DNA of 64,000 bases from Leptospira sp. WS39.C2 (GCF_040833965.1 NZ_CP162142.1:2381001-2445000); one strand, 5' to 3'; positions 7,090-15,516 are shown, counted from the first letter of the stretch. The notes: a model not told the origin generated them from the letters alone. A program made the numbers and translations.

Positions 7090-7392
7090 ATGCAGAAATA
7101 TTTTTCTGACGTTAAAATTCAGCAGGAAGTATTTATTGAACTTGAAAAATGTAAATCAGACAATTGGAAAATAGATAAAGATCGAATATTACTCTCAATA
7201 GTTAAATGTTCTAATGGCAACATTGATAAAATCAAGCAACTAGTTACAATGGCAAACAAAGATTATAGAGATGTTCTCGCTTGGGCAGAGTATCCAAATA
7301 AAATGAAACAAGGATTTACTAACAATAAAAAAGTAAACTCAGAAATTGAAAAAAAAGATAAAGAACAATTTAACAATTGGCTCAAGTCATAA
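7090..7392 (+). CDS. Hypothetical protein
   Basis: A 100-residue charged, probably helical cytosolic protein. The central segment KIKQLVTMANKDYRDVLAWAEYP gives no confident family. First gene of a three-ORF cassette (7018-8188); the next gene starts 13 nt after its stop. No catalytic motif is seen. Confidence 0.6.
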   Translation: MQKYFSDVKIQQEVFIELEKCKSDNWKIDKDRILLSIVKCSNGNIDKIKQLVTMANKDYRDVLAWAEYPNKMKQGFTNNKKVNSEIEKKDKEQFNNWLKS

Positions 7393-7405
7393 AATAGACG
7401 AAAAA

Positions 7406-7819
7406 ATGAAAATATTGACAATAACACAAAGTATACTTCTAGCCTCCATTGCATTGCTTTCAATTAATTCATATTATATCACATTTACAAATATTCTTGG
7501 ATTTCTTAATATAACTTTACTTATAGCAATTTCTATTACTATATTTACTTTTCCAGAAAGTAATTTAGAATTTCATCAAAAGACCTTAATTTTCTTAAAT
7601 ACATTTTCTCTCTTTATATTTAATTTCAAAATTTACGAAATTTCTTTGGGAATTATATTTACCACAATATTGATATTATTTTTAGTCCTATACTTTTGTT
7701 TTAAAAATACAAACAATCATATTGAAGAAATTGAAATATATTCACCAAATAAAGAAAACATTCTTAAAAAGAAGTATATTGACGAAGGCGGATTAGGCGA
7801 TTCCCAATACGTTATTTAA
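7406..7819 (+). CDS. Hypothetical membrane protein
   Basis: A 137-residue protein with about four closely spaced hydrophobic helices in the first 100 residues and a soluble charged tail ending EGGLGDSQYVI. The ATG at 7406 begins immediately before the first helix; a longer in-frame start at 7346 would overlap the previous gene and add a charged leader. Middle gene of its cassette. Function unknown. Confidence 0.6.
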   Translation: MKILTITQSILLASIALLSINSYYITFTNILGFLNITLLIAISITIFTFPESNLEFHQKTLIFLNTFSLFIFNFKIYEISLGIIFTTILILFLVLYFCFKNTNNHIEEIEIYSPNKENILKKKYIDEGGLGDSQYVI

Positions 7820-7839
7820 TTAAAAACCATAACAGTTTA

Positions 7840-8001
7840 ATGAAACAAGAAATAGAATTGTGTTATAATTCAAATTTAGAAGAACCCAACTGGATTAATA
7901 ACGAAGAAATCCAGATGACAGACTTTACTTTGGAAACTAAAAATATATACTTCATTTTAAAAAGACCAAAATCAGGAAAATGCTTAACTCATCTAAATTG
8001 A
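7840..8001 (+). CDS. Small hypothetical ORF (53 aa)
   Basis: ATG at 7840 to TGA at 7999, 53 codons: an acidic peptide (begins MKQEIELCYNSN, ends GKCLTHLN) with three cysteines. It lies 20 nt after the membrane-protein gene and 21 nt before the attC-like site, so it would be the last gene of a three-gene cassette. It could also be the decayed 3' end of a longer gene. Confidence 0.4.
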   Translation: MKQEIELCYNSNLEEPNWINNEEIQMTDFTLETKNIYFILKRPKSGKCLTHLN

Positions 8002-8022
8002 AAATAAGTATGTGCGAAACGT

Positions 8023-8188
8023 CGTATAACTACCGCTAACCACTTCGCTTCGGCACTAACGGCCTCGCTCGGCCTGCGGCACATAGGCTTCTGGCACTCC
8101 TCTTGCTTACGCAAGCGTCGTTCCAGTCCCTAACGTCCCATGCGGGACTCAGGGTCAGCCTACGTCGGTTAGCTGAGTTCGTTATGCG
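8023..8188 (+). repeat. attC-like site 9
   Basis: 166 bp. Ends CGTATAAC / GTTATGCG; inner stem GCTAACC/GGTTAGC, second stem TAGGC/GCCTA. Confidence 0.9.
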
Positions 8189-8228
8189 AAATTTATTGAA
8201 TTTCACTGTAGTATAAATTAAATTAGCT

Positions 8229-9227
8229 ATGAAAACGATTTTTATTGGCCAAAAATACATAGATGATACCGAAAAAATTGACGTAAATATAGGATTTAGT
8301 TTTTTTTCAACTTCTATCACAAAAGAACACAAAGTAAAAAACAAATTCGGAGAAATATTAATTCTACCAAATAAAGGTTTAATATATACGTCTTACACAA
8401 GAAAGATTTCAAAATTACTCTCCGAAGATCTAAATCAGAAAACTATCCATTTTTATCTAGGCTATATATCTGATGTATTACCAATTGTAAATAACCTTAT
8501 TTATTCCCTAAAATATAATCAAGGTATACTTTTAGCAAAACCAATTTCATATTTGGACATTCTAGAAATTACTGTTGAAAACATCGAAACAGGAAAAATT
8601 TTAACTTCTTCAGGATTACTTGGAATAAATTCGGAAAAACCTAGTGAATTATCATATAACGAAAAAATATACATAAGAGACACGATAGATGCACTAAGTG
8701 CTTATCTCTATCTTAATTACGAAGATTGCATTAGAAAAATAATTACTGCAATCGAATGCTATTTCTCCGATACAAAGCTAAAAGGAACTTTCAAATCCAA
8801 CTTATCAAAAGTATTATCGAATGAAAATTACCCAATCGAATGGCATGAGTACATCCCAATCATAAAAAATAATTTAATACTAACATACACCATAAGAAAC
8901 CTGATTGTACACGATAAATTAAGAATGTCATTTAATGAATATTGGGGTGAATTAACCATAAAAAGCTTATTCTCATTATTTTATTTTTTTCAAAATATCT
9001 TAACACAAGAAAAAATCATTGAATTTAATACCTTTATATTTAGCCAATTTTCTATGTTAAAATCCATTTATGGTGAAACACACCTTGACACGTTTGAAGA
9101 ATATTCAAAAAATTCAAATAACATCGGGACAGTCGAAGAAAGTAACTACAAAAGCTTTGATGATTATATGTTTAAAAGACTGCAAATATCCGATTTAACG
9201 AGAAAAAGCATTATCAATAAACAATAA
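8229..9227 (+). CDS. Hypothetical protein with HEPN-like RX4H motif
   Basis: A 332-residue soluble protein, the sole gene of its cassette. The helical C-terminal half (from about residue 145) has a segment typical of HEPN ribonuclease-like folds: DTIDALSAYLYLNYEDCIRKIITAIECYF, then TIRNLIVHDKLRM, in which R223-N-L-I-V-H228 fits the RX4-6H active-site motif. The N-terminal half is beta rich and unrecognised. HEPN proteins act in RNA cleavage in TA and anti-phage systems, so a defence role is plausible, but the assignment is by motif only. Confidence 0.6.
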   Translation: MKTIFIGQKYIDDTEKIDVNIGFSFFSTSITKEHKVKNKFGEILILPNKGLIYTSYTRKISKLLSEDLNQKTIHFYLGYISDVLPIVNNLIYSLKYNQGILLAKPISYLDILEITVENIETGKILTSSGLLGINSEKPSELSYNEKIYIRDTIDALSAYLYLNYEDCIRKIITAIECYFSDTKLKGTFKSNLSKVLSNENYPIEWHEYIPIIKNNLILTYTIRNLIVHDKLRMSFNEYWGELTIKSLFSLFYFFQNILTQEKIIEFNTFIFSQFSMLKSIYGETHLDTFEEYSKNSNNIGTVEESNYKSFDDYMFKRLQISDLTRKSIINKQ

Positions 9228-9231
9228 ACTT

Positions 9232-9398
9232 CGCATAACAGCGGCTACTCACTGCGCTTCGGCACTTCGGCCTCGCTTGGGCTGCGCCACATTTCCCTCC
9301 TGGCATTCGCCTTGCTTACGCAAGCGTCGTTCCAGTCCCTAACGTCCCGTTCCGGGACTCAGGGTCAGCCTACGTCGGTTAGGCTAGTTCGTTATATG
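9232..9398 (+). repeat. attC-like site 10 (mosaic)
   Basis: 167 bp. The left part (GGCTACTCACTGCG, ATTTCCC) cannot pair with the right part (CGTCGGTTAGGC, GCCTA). From about 9321 on it equals site 19 base for base, including the following IS. The palindrome is thus broken by recombination. Confidence 0.85.
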
Positions 9399-9410
9399 CA
9401 ATGCGGTAGA

Positions 9411-10764
9411 TGTATGCCTCAGGACATGGGTAACGATTTTGTAGCAAGACATAGGTAACACTTTCAGGTTACTCATCCCTTTAGAACACCTTTACAGGAG
9501 GGCTTTGGGGATGCCTTGGAAGGAGAATCAGGTCGTGGATTTAAGATTAGATTTCGTTATGGCGAGCTTTGAGAAAGGAATCAATTTCACTCAGCTCTGT
9601 GCTCAGTATGGCATCTCAACTAAGTGTGGATACAAATGGAAAGAACGGTTTCTTTCTGAAGGAAAGGCGGGACTTCTAGACAAGAAGAGAACTCCAAAAA
9701 ACTCTCCTAAGAAACTTCCTGAAGAGGTTGTTCTTGAGCTCATTAAGCTCAAGAACAATAAGAAGTTTTGGGGGTCAAAGAAGATTCTAGAACTCTACAA
9801 GAGAAAGTTTCCGGATGTTAAACCTCCAGACAAATCTACTCTTGATCGAATCTTCAAAAAAGCGGGACTTACTTTACCAAACAAAAAGAAGAGAGTCAAA
9901 CACTTCGGAGAAAGAATTTCTCTACCAGAAAAATCTACTAAGCCTAACCACATTTGGACTGTTGACTTCAAAGGTTGGTGGTATACTGCTGATTCAGAAA
10001 AGGTCAATCCTCTAACGATCAGAGATGATTACTCTAAATACATTCTCTCTATCAAGACTCTTTCCAAAGGAGACATACCTTCTGTAAAAGCCGAATTTAT
10101 TCGCTTATTTAAGATATACGGCCTACCTGAGATCATTAGGTCTGATAATGGTCCTCCTTTCGCTTCTATGCAATCTCTACTCGGACTCACTAAGCTTTCT
10201 GTTTGGTGGCTCTCTCTCGGTATTAAGCTAGATCGGATCGAACCCGGAAAGCCTTACCAGAATGGCGCTCATGAAAGAATGCACAAAGACATGGCTCGAG
10301 AACTTCAGCATGAGATCGTCGGAAACATTACTCTACATCAAAAACTCTTCGACAAATGGAGAATCGAATTTAACAGAGAAAGACCTCACGAGTCACTTAA
10401 CATGAAAACTCCAGAACAAGTCTATCTGAAGTCACAACGGCAATTTGATCCTAATGCTGATCTCCTAATCTCATATCCTTTTGGGTTCAAGCAGAGACAT
10501 GTCAATGACAGAGGTTACATCAATTGGATCGGGCACCTCATTATGATCGGAAATCCATTCAATGGATTCAATGTTGGAATTAAAAAAGATAAGGATACCT
10601 ACTCTATCTGGTTTGCTAATAACAAATTAGGTGTTATAGATAACGATTTCTTCTTGCTTATTTCTGATCCTGATTCATACAAAGTTCATAAACCAAGAAA
10701 GGTTACTAAAAAGCGTTAACCTTCTCTTGCACCTTAATCGTTACCTATCTCTTGAAGTCATACC
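9411..10764 (+). mobile_element. IS481-like insertion sequence, copy 1
   Basis: 1354 bp, with imperfect ~28-bp terminal inverted repeats (left TGTATGCCTC...GGTAACGATT, right reverse complement GGTATGACTT...GGTAACGATT). It is inserted after ATGCGGTAGA of a gene-less-type cassette start. No target duplication flanks it. Copy 2 (19748-21101) has the same length and differs at very few bases. Confidence 0.88.
9511..10719 (+). CDS. IS481-like DDE transposase
   Basis: A 402-residue transposase. N-terminal helix-turn-helix (INFTQLCAQYGISTKCGYKWKER), then an rve integrase core: first D in HIWTVDFKG, second D in RSDNGPPF, and E in NGAHERMH, followed by FNRERPHESL, all typical of IS481/IS3-like enzymes. 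ATG 9511 has AGGAGGG 8 nt upstream; the TTG at 9505 is too close to it. The only amino-acid difference from copy 2 is V versus I near residue 131. Intact, so probably active or recently so. Confidence 0.93.
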   Translation: MPWKENQVVDLRLDFVMASFEKGINFTQLCAQYGISTKCGYKWKERFLSEGKAGLLDKKRTPKNSPKKLPEEVVLELIKLKNNKKFWGSKKILELYKRKFPDVKPPDKSTLDRIFKKAGLTLPNKKKRVKHFGERISLPEKSTKPNHIWTVDFKGWWYTADSEKVNPLTIRDDYSKYILSIKTLSKGDIPSVKAEFIRLFKIYGLPEIIRSDNGPPFASMQSLLGLTKLSVWWLSLGIKLDRIEPGKPYQNGAHERMHKDMARELQHEIVGNITLHQKLFDKWRIEFNRERPHESLNMKTPEQVYLKSQRQFDPNADLLISYPFGFKQRHVNDRGYINWIGHLIMIGNPFNGFNVGIKKDKDTYSIWFANNKLGVIDNDFFLLISDPDSYKVHKPRKVTKKR

Positions 10765-10819
10765 CAAAAATATATCTCAGGATATGAGCAATCCTTAAGA
10801 AATATCCAAAATTTAGAAC

Positions 10820-10855
10820 TTGACAAATTTTAAAAATATATATTAATATGTATAT
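10820..10855 (+). promoter_or_regulatory. Promoter of vapBC cassette
   Basis: TTGACA at 10820-10825, a 17-bp spacer and TTAATA at 10843 within an AT palindrome-like tract (ATATATTAATATGTATAT). The vapB ATG is at 10856, about 8 nt beyond the -10, so the mRNA would be leaderless. Confidence 0.5.
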
Positions 10856-11086
10856 ATGAATCGTGCAAAATTATTTAAAAATGGCGATAGTCAAGCTGTC
10901 AGACTTCCAAAAGAATTTCGATTTAAAGGAAAAGAAGTCTACATCAGAAAAGACGGGAATTGTGTCATCATTTCTCCGATCGAAGATGCTGTTGATAGAC
11001 TATGGAATTCACTTAATGATTTTTCAGATGATTTTAAAATTGAAAGAAATCAACCGCATACTTTTGATAAGCGAAATTCTATATGA
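10856..11086 (+). CDS. vapB: VapB-type antitoxin (AbrB/MazE fold)
   Basis: A 76-residue protein with an N-terminal swapped-hairpin AbrB fold ([32 protein letters not shown]), typical of VapB, and a C-terminal acidic/aromatic tail ([14 protein letters not shown]) that blocks the toxin. Its stop overlaps the vapC ATG by four bases. The cassette has lost its own 5' end to the adjacent IS (see findings), yet the promoter is intact 50 bp from the IS. Confidence 0.9.
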   Translation: MNRAKLFKNGDSQAVRLPKEFRFKGKEVYIRKDGNCVIISPIEDAVDRLWNSLNDFSDDFKIERNQPHTFDKRNSI

Positions 11087-11487
11087 ATCAGTATTTGTTA
11101 GATACAAATATTTGCATTTATATCATTAATCAAAAGCCCGAAACAGTTTATCAAAAATTCAAAAAAGTTAGTCTTGATAATATATTTATTTCAGCCATTT
11201 CTGAGTTTGAACTTAGATATGGCGTTGAAAAAAGTCAAAAATCAGAACAAAACCAAAAAAATCTTAATGAATTTCTTGGATTTCTAAATGTTATTCCCTT
11301 CGATTCAGAATCTGCCTCTATAGCTGGATCAATAAGAACAAAACTAGAAAAAAAGGGAGAAATTATAGGTCCATATGACTTACTCATTGCATCACAAGCT
11401 ATTGCAAATGATATAATACTAGTTACAAACAATGAAAAAGAATTTAAGAGAATCAAAGATCTTAAAATCGAAAACTGGATTAACTAG
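11083..11487 (+). CDS. vapC: VapC ribonuclease toxin
   Basis: A 134-residue PIN-domain ribonuclease of the VapC family, which cleaves tRNA or rRNA. Catalytic acids are visible: D6 with N8 ([11 protein letters not shown]), E in SEFELRYG, D in [12 protein letters not shown] and N/D near [12 protein letters not shown] overlap with vapB. Of all the TA pairs in the array this is the most canonical. Confidence 0.92.
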   Translation: MNQYLLDTNICIYIINQKPETVYQKFKKVSLDNIFISAISEFELRYGVEKSQKSEQNQKNLNEFLGFLNVIPFDSESASIAGSIRTKLEKKGEIIGPYDLLIASQAIANDIILVTNNEKEFKRIKDLKIENWIN

Positions 11488-11499
11488 AATGCTGACCGT

Positions 11500-11665
11500 C
11501 GTATAACAGCGGGGAAACGCTGCGCTTCGGCACTTGCGGCCTCGCTTGGGCTGTGCCACATTCCCTTTCTGTCACTCGTTTGCATCCGCAAACTACGCGC
11601 CAGTCCCTAACGTCCCGTTCGGGACTCAGGGTCAGGGAACGTCGTCTCCCCTAGTTCGTTATGCG
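11500..11665 (+). repeat. attC-like site 11
   Basis: 166 bp. Site-2 class stems. Ends CGTATAAC / GTTATGCG. Its left flank (GCTGACCGTCGTATAAC) finds no partner after site 10, showing that the 5' end of the vapBC cassette was deleted. Confidence 0.9.
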
Positions 11666-11683
11666 AAATAGTGCAAAATTTGA

Positions 11684-12823
11684 ATGATTACAGAAGAAGA
11701 AATAAAAAAAATTTCCAAAGACGATGGAATCCCTTTACCTTATGTTGAGAAAGATTATGTAATGGGATGGCTTCTTAAGGAAATCTATGAAAACAATACT
11801 TTAAACAATAAACTAGTTCTAAAAGGAGGGAATTGCTTACGAAAAGTATATTTTCCACAAACTAGATTTTCCGATGATTTGGATTTTACAATTTCTAAAT
11901 TCGTAACAGAAAATGTTTTCGAAAAAGAACTCATAGATATATGCAAAATTATTCAAAGCACACAAAAAATAAATTTTTACTATGATAGTTTCAAAATTCT
12001 CGAAAAAGAGACTCCTGATAAAGAATGTAGAGCTATAGAAGGAAAAATATACTTCAAAGGCTTTGCTGGTGATTCTTCAGTGACAATGAGAATCAAGTTT
12101 GATTTATCGCAATATGAACGAATAGTTTTACCTTTAGAAAATCATCCATTAATTCATAATTACTCAGATAGAAACCACTGTAATGCCATGATCCTATCAT
12201 ACTCATTAGAGGAAGTTTTAGCAGAGAAATTGAGAAGCTGGATTCAAAGAACCAGGGCTCGAGATTTATTCGATATTGTAACGATTATCCAGAAAGGAAA
12301 TTTAAAAATAAATTACTTAAAAATATTGAACGCATTCTTAGAAAAAACTATCTATAAAAATATCAAAACTTATGGAAAAGATGAACTATTATTTCAAGAA
12401 AAATTCACAGTAGTTGAAAAAAGCTGGTTTGAATCTTTAATTTGTCCATCAGAATCATTTATTATGTGTAATAATGCTATAAGTCTTTTTAAAGATTTCA
12501 TCAATACTTTATTTGATCCATCCACAATGAGAAATATAGCTGCGATTCTAAATAATCCCGTTCAAAATCCTTTCAATTTTCGATCTGGCATTCGAGAAAT
12601 AATACTGAAAGCTGGCAAAGAAAGAAAATTGATTCTAATGAAATATAACAATAAAGAAAGAATAATTGAACCATATTCTTTTCGATATAACAAGGGAAAA
12701 GAATACTTTTTTGGGTATGACAGAACTAATGATAATACCATTAAATCTTTTATATTGTCGAATGTTCAAAGCGTTTCCTTGACCCAGGAAAACTATCTTC
12801 CACGTTGGCTAGTAGAATTTTGA
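11684..12823 (+). CDS. AbiEii-like nucleotidyltransferase with C-terminal WYL-like domain
   Basis: 379 residues. Residues ~1-250 match the AbiEii/AbiGii toxin nucleotidyltransferase family: LKGGNCLRKVYF at 46-57 and RFSDDLDF at 61-68 (acidic metal-binding D64, D65, D67), then EEVLAEKLRSW and RARDLFDI. AbiEii toxins transfer nucleotides to tRNA. Residues ~317-379 (IEPYSFRYNKGKEYFFGYD, then a TIKSFILSNVQSVSLTQE segment) look like a WYL ligand-sensing domain. The cassette has no separate AbiEi antitoxin, so the appended domain may control the enzyme (inference). It starts 26 nt after the attC core. Confidence 0.8.
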   Translation: MITEEEIKKISKDDGIPLPYVEKDYVMGWLLKEIYENNTLNNKLVLKGGNCLRKVYFPQTRFSDDLDFTISKFVTENVFEKELIDICKIIQSTQKINFYYDSFKILEKETPDKECRAIEGKIYFKGFAGDSSVTMRIKFDLSQYERIVLPLENHPLIHNYSDRNHCNAMILSYSLEEVLAEKLRSWIQRTRARDLFDIVTIIQKGNLKINYLKILNAFLEKTIYKNIKTYGKDELLFQEKFTVVEKSWFESLICPSESFIMCNNAISLFKDFINTLFDPSTMRNIAAILNNPVQNPFNFRSGIREIILKAGKERKLILMKYNNKERIIEPYSFRYNKGKEYFFGYDRTNDNTIKSFILSNVQSVSLTQENYLPRWLVEF

Positions 12824-12844
12824 ATAAAAAAAAATGCACAACTT

Positions 12845-13017
12845 CGCATAACAGCGACTTAACGCTACGCTTCGGGATTCGCTAGGCTCACCCTCGCTCG
12901 GGCTAAAGCCACATTCCTCTTCTGTCACTCGCTTGCATACGCAAGCTACGTGCCAGTCCCTAACGCCTCCTTAAGGCTCAGGGTCGAGGAACGTCGTTAA
13001 GTCTAGTTCGTTATGCG
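12845..13017 (+). repeat. attC-like site 12
   Basis: 173 bp, the longest. Ends CGCATAAC / GTTATGCG; inner stem GACTTAACG/CGTTAAGTC, second stem TTCCTC/GAGGAA, and an apical GCCT...AGGC in place of GTCCC...GGGAC: compensatory changes in three stems. Confidence 0.9.
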
Positions 13018-13051
13018 TAATCCTGCAAAATTATTATACAAAGGACAAAAA

Positions 13052-13879
13052 TTGAAAAAAAATATTAAAATAATCCTTCTACTGTTTATAACTCTTTTTA
13101 CAAATAATAGAATTTCTGCTGAACCAAATAGACACGGATTATTCCTAGAAATAATTTACGGAAACTCTATATCAAACCCGCATACAAACCCAAATAAAAT
13201 CTCGGGTAACCTTTATTCTAATAGAAAAGGTACAGTTGATGCCTTAGGATATTATGTTAGAACTTTTGGAACCGAAAATGAAATTTTATTAAGCTCTTTT
13301 GCTTTTAGAAATGCAGAAAAACCTAAAATATCAGGAGAAAATTATTCTTTCTTTATGGAATATGTTTTTAAATCTAATATTGGATTGGGTTTGAGTTTTA
13401 ACCAACATAATATAAATATAGATAATCTCTCGGTAGATAAATTTTATGGAAATATTTTATTAAATATTCTTACTTACAACAGAGGAAATTCCTCCTTAAC
13501 TATTCAGGAAAGAACTAACATTGAAATAATTTCTCCATACTTACAATTTGATATTAGAAACTTTCTAATACTAAACACTATAACAGCGAATATCTCTTAT
13601 CATTTCCTTAATTCTTCAAATTTTGATCCATATATTCGTTTACACGTAGGTTACGGTAATAAATCAAATACTCAACCTACAATTGTTCAATATGGATTTA
13701 CTGTGGGGACTCGATATTTTATTTCCGATAGCATCTTCATAATGTCTGAATTGCAAGGAAATAGATTCGATGCCATAATAAATGCTACAAGTTTTTTAGG
13801 TAATGGTGGTGGAGATACAATTCGTTGGTCTCTTAATGAGGTCAATCTTAGAATCGGAACTGGCTTAAACGTTTGGTAG
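13052..13879 (+). CDS. Putative outer-membrane beta-barrel protein
   Basis: 275 residues from a TTG start with AAAGGA 5 nt upstream. It has a signal peptide (KKNIKIILLLFITLFTNNRISA then EPN) and a body of alternating polar/aromatic strands (GLFLEIIYGN, GLGLSFNQHN, FDPYIRLHVGYGN, GTRYFISDS) ending in LRIGTGLNVW with a C-terminal aromatic, as in beta-barrel proteins. An in-frame ATG at 13013 sits inside the attC core GTTATGCG and would add a 13-residue leader. Sole gene of its cassette. Confidence 0.68.
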   Translation: MKKNIKIILLLFITLFTNNRISAEPNRHGLFLEIIYGNSISNPHTNPNKISGNLYSNRKGTVDALGYYVRTFGTENEILLSSFAFRNAEKPKISGENYSFFMEYVFKSNIGLGLSFNQHNINIDNLSVDKFYGNILLNILTYNRGNSSLTIQERTNIEIISPYLQFDIRNFLILNTITANISYHFLNSSNFDPYIRLHVGYGNKSNTQPTIVQYGFTVGTRYFISDSIFIMSELQGNRFDAIINATSFLGNGGGDTIRWSLNEVNLRIGTGLNVW

Positions 13880-13887
13880 CAGGACTA

Positions 13888-14051
13888 CGCATAACAGCGT
13901 TTTACCGCTTCGCTTCGGCACTAGGCCTCGCTCGGCCTGCGGCAAATTCCCCTTCTGGCATTCGCCTTGCTTACGCAAGCTACATGCCAGTCCCTAACGT
14001 CCCGTCGGGACTCAGGGTCGGGGAACTTCGGTAACACTAGTTCGTTATGCG
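13888..14051 (+). repeat. attC-like site 13
   Basis: 164 bp. Ends CGCATAAC / GTTATGCG; stems TACCG/CGGTA and TTCCCC/GGGGAA. Confidence 0.9.
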
Positions 14052-14067
14052 CCATAATTTAAAAAAT

Positions 14068-14973
14068 ATGACTAAAAAAATAATTTTTAAAATCTTTCTC
14101 ATAATATTAGCTACAATATACGCAGCTTACTTCTTATTAAAAATGACAAAATGGGAATCATCCCAATTAGAAAATAATAATAAAGGAAACAAAATATTTT
14201 ATGTTTCATCAGACAATGGATTAAGACTCAGGTCAGAGGCAAACATAAATTCTAAAATAATTAAATTACTTCCTTATAATACACCAGTCAAACTTATCTA
14301 TGCTTTCACCGATAAAGAAGTAATCAATGGGAAAGAAGGATATTGGTATATTGTAAGTTACAGAGGCATGCAAGGATATGTGTTTAGCGCATTCTTAAGT
14401 AAGTCAAATTTAGTTAAAACTTATAACAAATTAAAAACAATGTATTTTACTCTAGATTACGATGACTCATGTCCTGAAGAAGAAAATTTTTGCTTTTTAA
14501 CTGTTTCAAACAACGCAGAAACCGAAAAAAAATCTTTTGGACATGTGGATCGTCCAAAATGGATCAGTAACCACAACATTCAATATGAAATAGAAGAAAA
14601 TGATCGTCATTATCAGTATTCTTCCATCGAAGTTTTAGATGTAAAGACTTGGAAAATCCAAGAAACCTTTCATTCCATTTTTAATGATGATCCTGAAGTT
14701 ACCGATCAAGCAGAATATGAAATTTGTATTTATAATAAATGTATTCTAGCTTCGATGAATTATTCAAAACATGAATTAAATATTTTTAAATTATCTGATT
14801 ATGATGAAGAAAAATATGAATTTAAAAATAAAACCTTACAACAAAAGGTAGTCGATAAAAATCTGAATGATTATCCATTCCCTTGTAGTTTTGATATTCA
14901 AAAAGCAATAATTGAACGAAATACTATTACAATGAATTGTGAAAATAATTCTTTTAAAATTAAATTAGACTAA
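14068..14973 (+). CDS. Membrane-anchored SH3-domain protein
   Basis: 301 residues. An N-terminal hydrophobic helix (about residues 4-26) anchors it. A bacterial SH3 domain follows at ~45-110 (FYVSSDNGLRLRSEANINSKII, then GYWYIVSYRGMQGYVFSAFL). The C-terminal 190 residues are an unrecognised extracytoplasmic domain with several cysteines. ATG 14068 is preferred; the frame also opens at 14047, where the ATG belongs to the attC core itself. SH3b domains usually bind cell-wall peptides. Confidence 0.72.
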   Translation: MTKKIIFKIFLIILATIYAAYFLLKMTKWESSQLENNNKGNKIFYVSSDNGLRLRSEANINSKIIKLLPYNTPVKLIYAFTDKEVINGKEGYWYIVSYRGMQGYVFSAFLSKSNLVKTYNKLKTMYFTLDYDDSCPEEENFCFLTVSNNAETEKKSFGHVDRPKWISNHNIQYEIEENDRHYQYSSIEVLDVKTWKIQETFHSIFNDDPEVTDQAEYEICIYNKCILASMNYSKHELNIFKLSDYDEEKYEFKNKTLQQKVVDKNLNDYPFPCSFDIQKAIIERNTITMNCENNSFKIKLD

Positions 14974-14983
14974 TAAATTACGG

Positions 14984-15149
14984 CGCATAACAGCGGCTAA
15001 CCGCTTCGTTTCGGGACTTGCGCCCTCGCTCGGTCTGCGACACATAGGCTTCTGGCACTCCTCTTGCTTGCGCAAGCGTCGTTCCAGTCCCTAACGTCCC
15101 GTCCGGGACTCAGGGCCAGCCTACGTCGGTTAGTCTAGTTCGTTATACG
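14984..15149 (+). repeat. attC-like site 14
   Basis: 166 bp. Ends CGCATAAC / GTTATACG; stems CTAACCG/CGGTTAG and TAGGC/GCCTA. Confidence 0.9.
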
Positions 15150-15187
15150 ACATCACCAAGAATTTTATCCAAAGAACAAAATAACTA

Positions 15188-15222
15188 TTGACAATAGTAT
15201 CGCAATACGTCAGTATCTGATT
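15188..15222 (+). promoter_or_regulatory. Promoter region of second higBA-type cassette
   Basis: TTGACA at 15188-15193 lies 35 nt before the GTG start, the same spacing as in the other TA cassettes. A -10 is less clear (TATCTG at 15214). AGTATC occurs twice (15197, 15212) as a possible repressor half-site. Confidence 0.4.
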
Positions 15223-15504
15223 GTGATCATAGGTTTTGCCGACAAAAAAACTGAAAAAGTTTGGAAAGGTGAGTTTTCTAAAGATTTACCAACTGAAGTT
15301 CAGAACCAAGGTAGAAAAAAACTTAGGATGATTAATAATGCTCACAATATTGAAGACTTAAAAGTTCCTCCAGGAAATAAGTTAGAGATTCTAAAAGGTG
15401 ACAGAAAAGGTCAGCATAGTATACGAATTAATGATCAATGGCGTATCTGTTTTATTTGGGACGGAAATAACGCTTCTTTAGTAGAAATTGTTGATTACCA
15501 TTAA
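15223..15504 (+). CDS. higB: RelE/HigB-superfamily toxin
   Basis: 93 residues, a plasmid-maintenance killer protein (HigB/GraT type of the RelE superfamily), a ribosome-dependent mRNase. Characteristic segments: FADKKTEKVWKGEFSKDLP, ARKKLRMI-like RKKLRMINNA, PPGNKLEILKGDRKGQHSIRINDQWRICF and the C-terminal VEIVDYH. GTG start without Shine-Dalgarno, consistent with leaderless translation. The antitoxin follows 12 bp downstream. Unrelated to the HigB-like toxin at 80-376. Confidence 0.92.
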   Translation: MIIGFADKKTEKVWKGEFSKDLPTEVQNQGRKKLRMINNAHNIEDLKVPPGNKLEILKGDRKGQHSIRINDQWRICFIWDGNNASLVEIVDYH

Positions 15505-15516
15505 TAAGGAGATTAT

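Noticed and set aside
8036..8344. Minus-strand ORF of 102 codons
   Set aside because: Reads the attC-like repeat backwards (similar minus-strand ORFs arise at other repeats) and overlaps the + strand gene at 8229.
9505..9510. TTG at 9505 as transposase start
   Set aside because: Only two bases from AGGAGGG; the ATG at 9511 has correct spacing.
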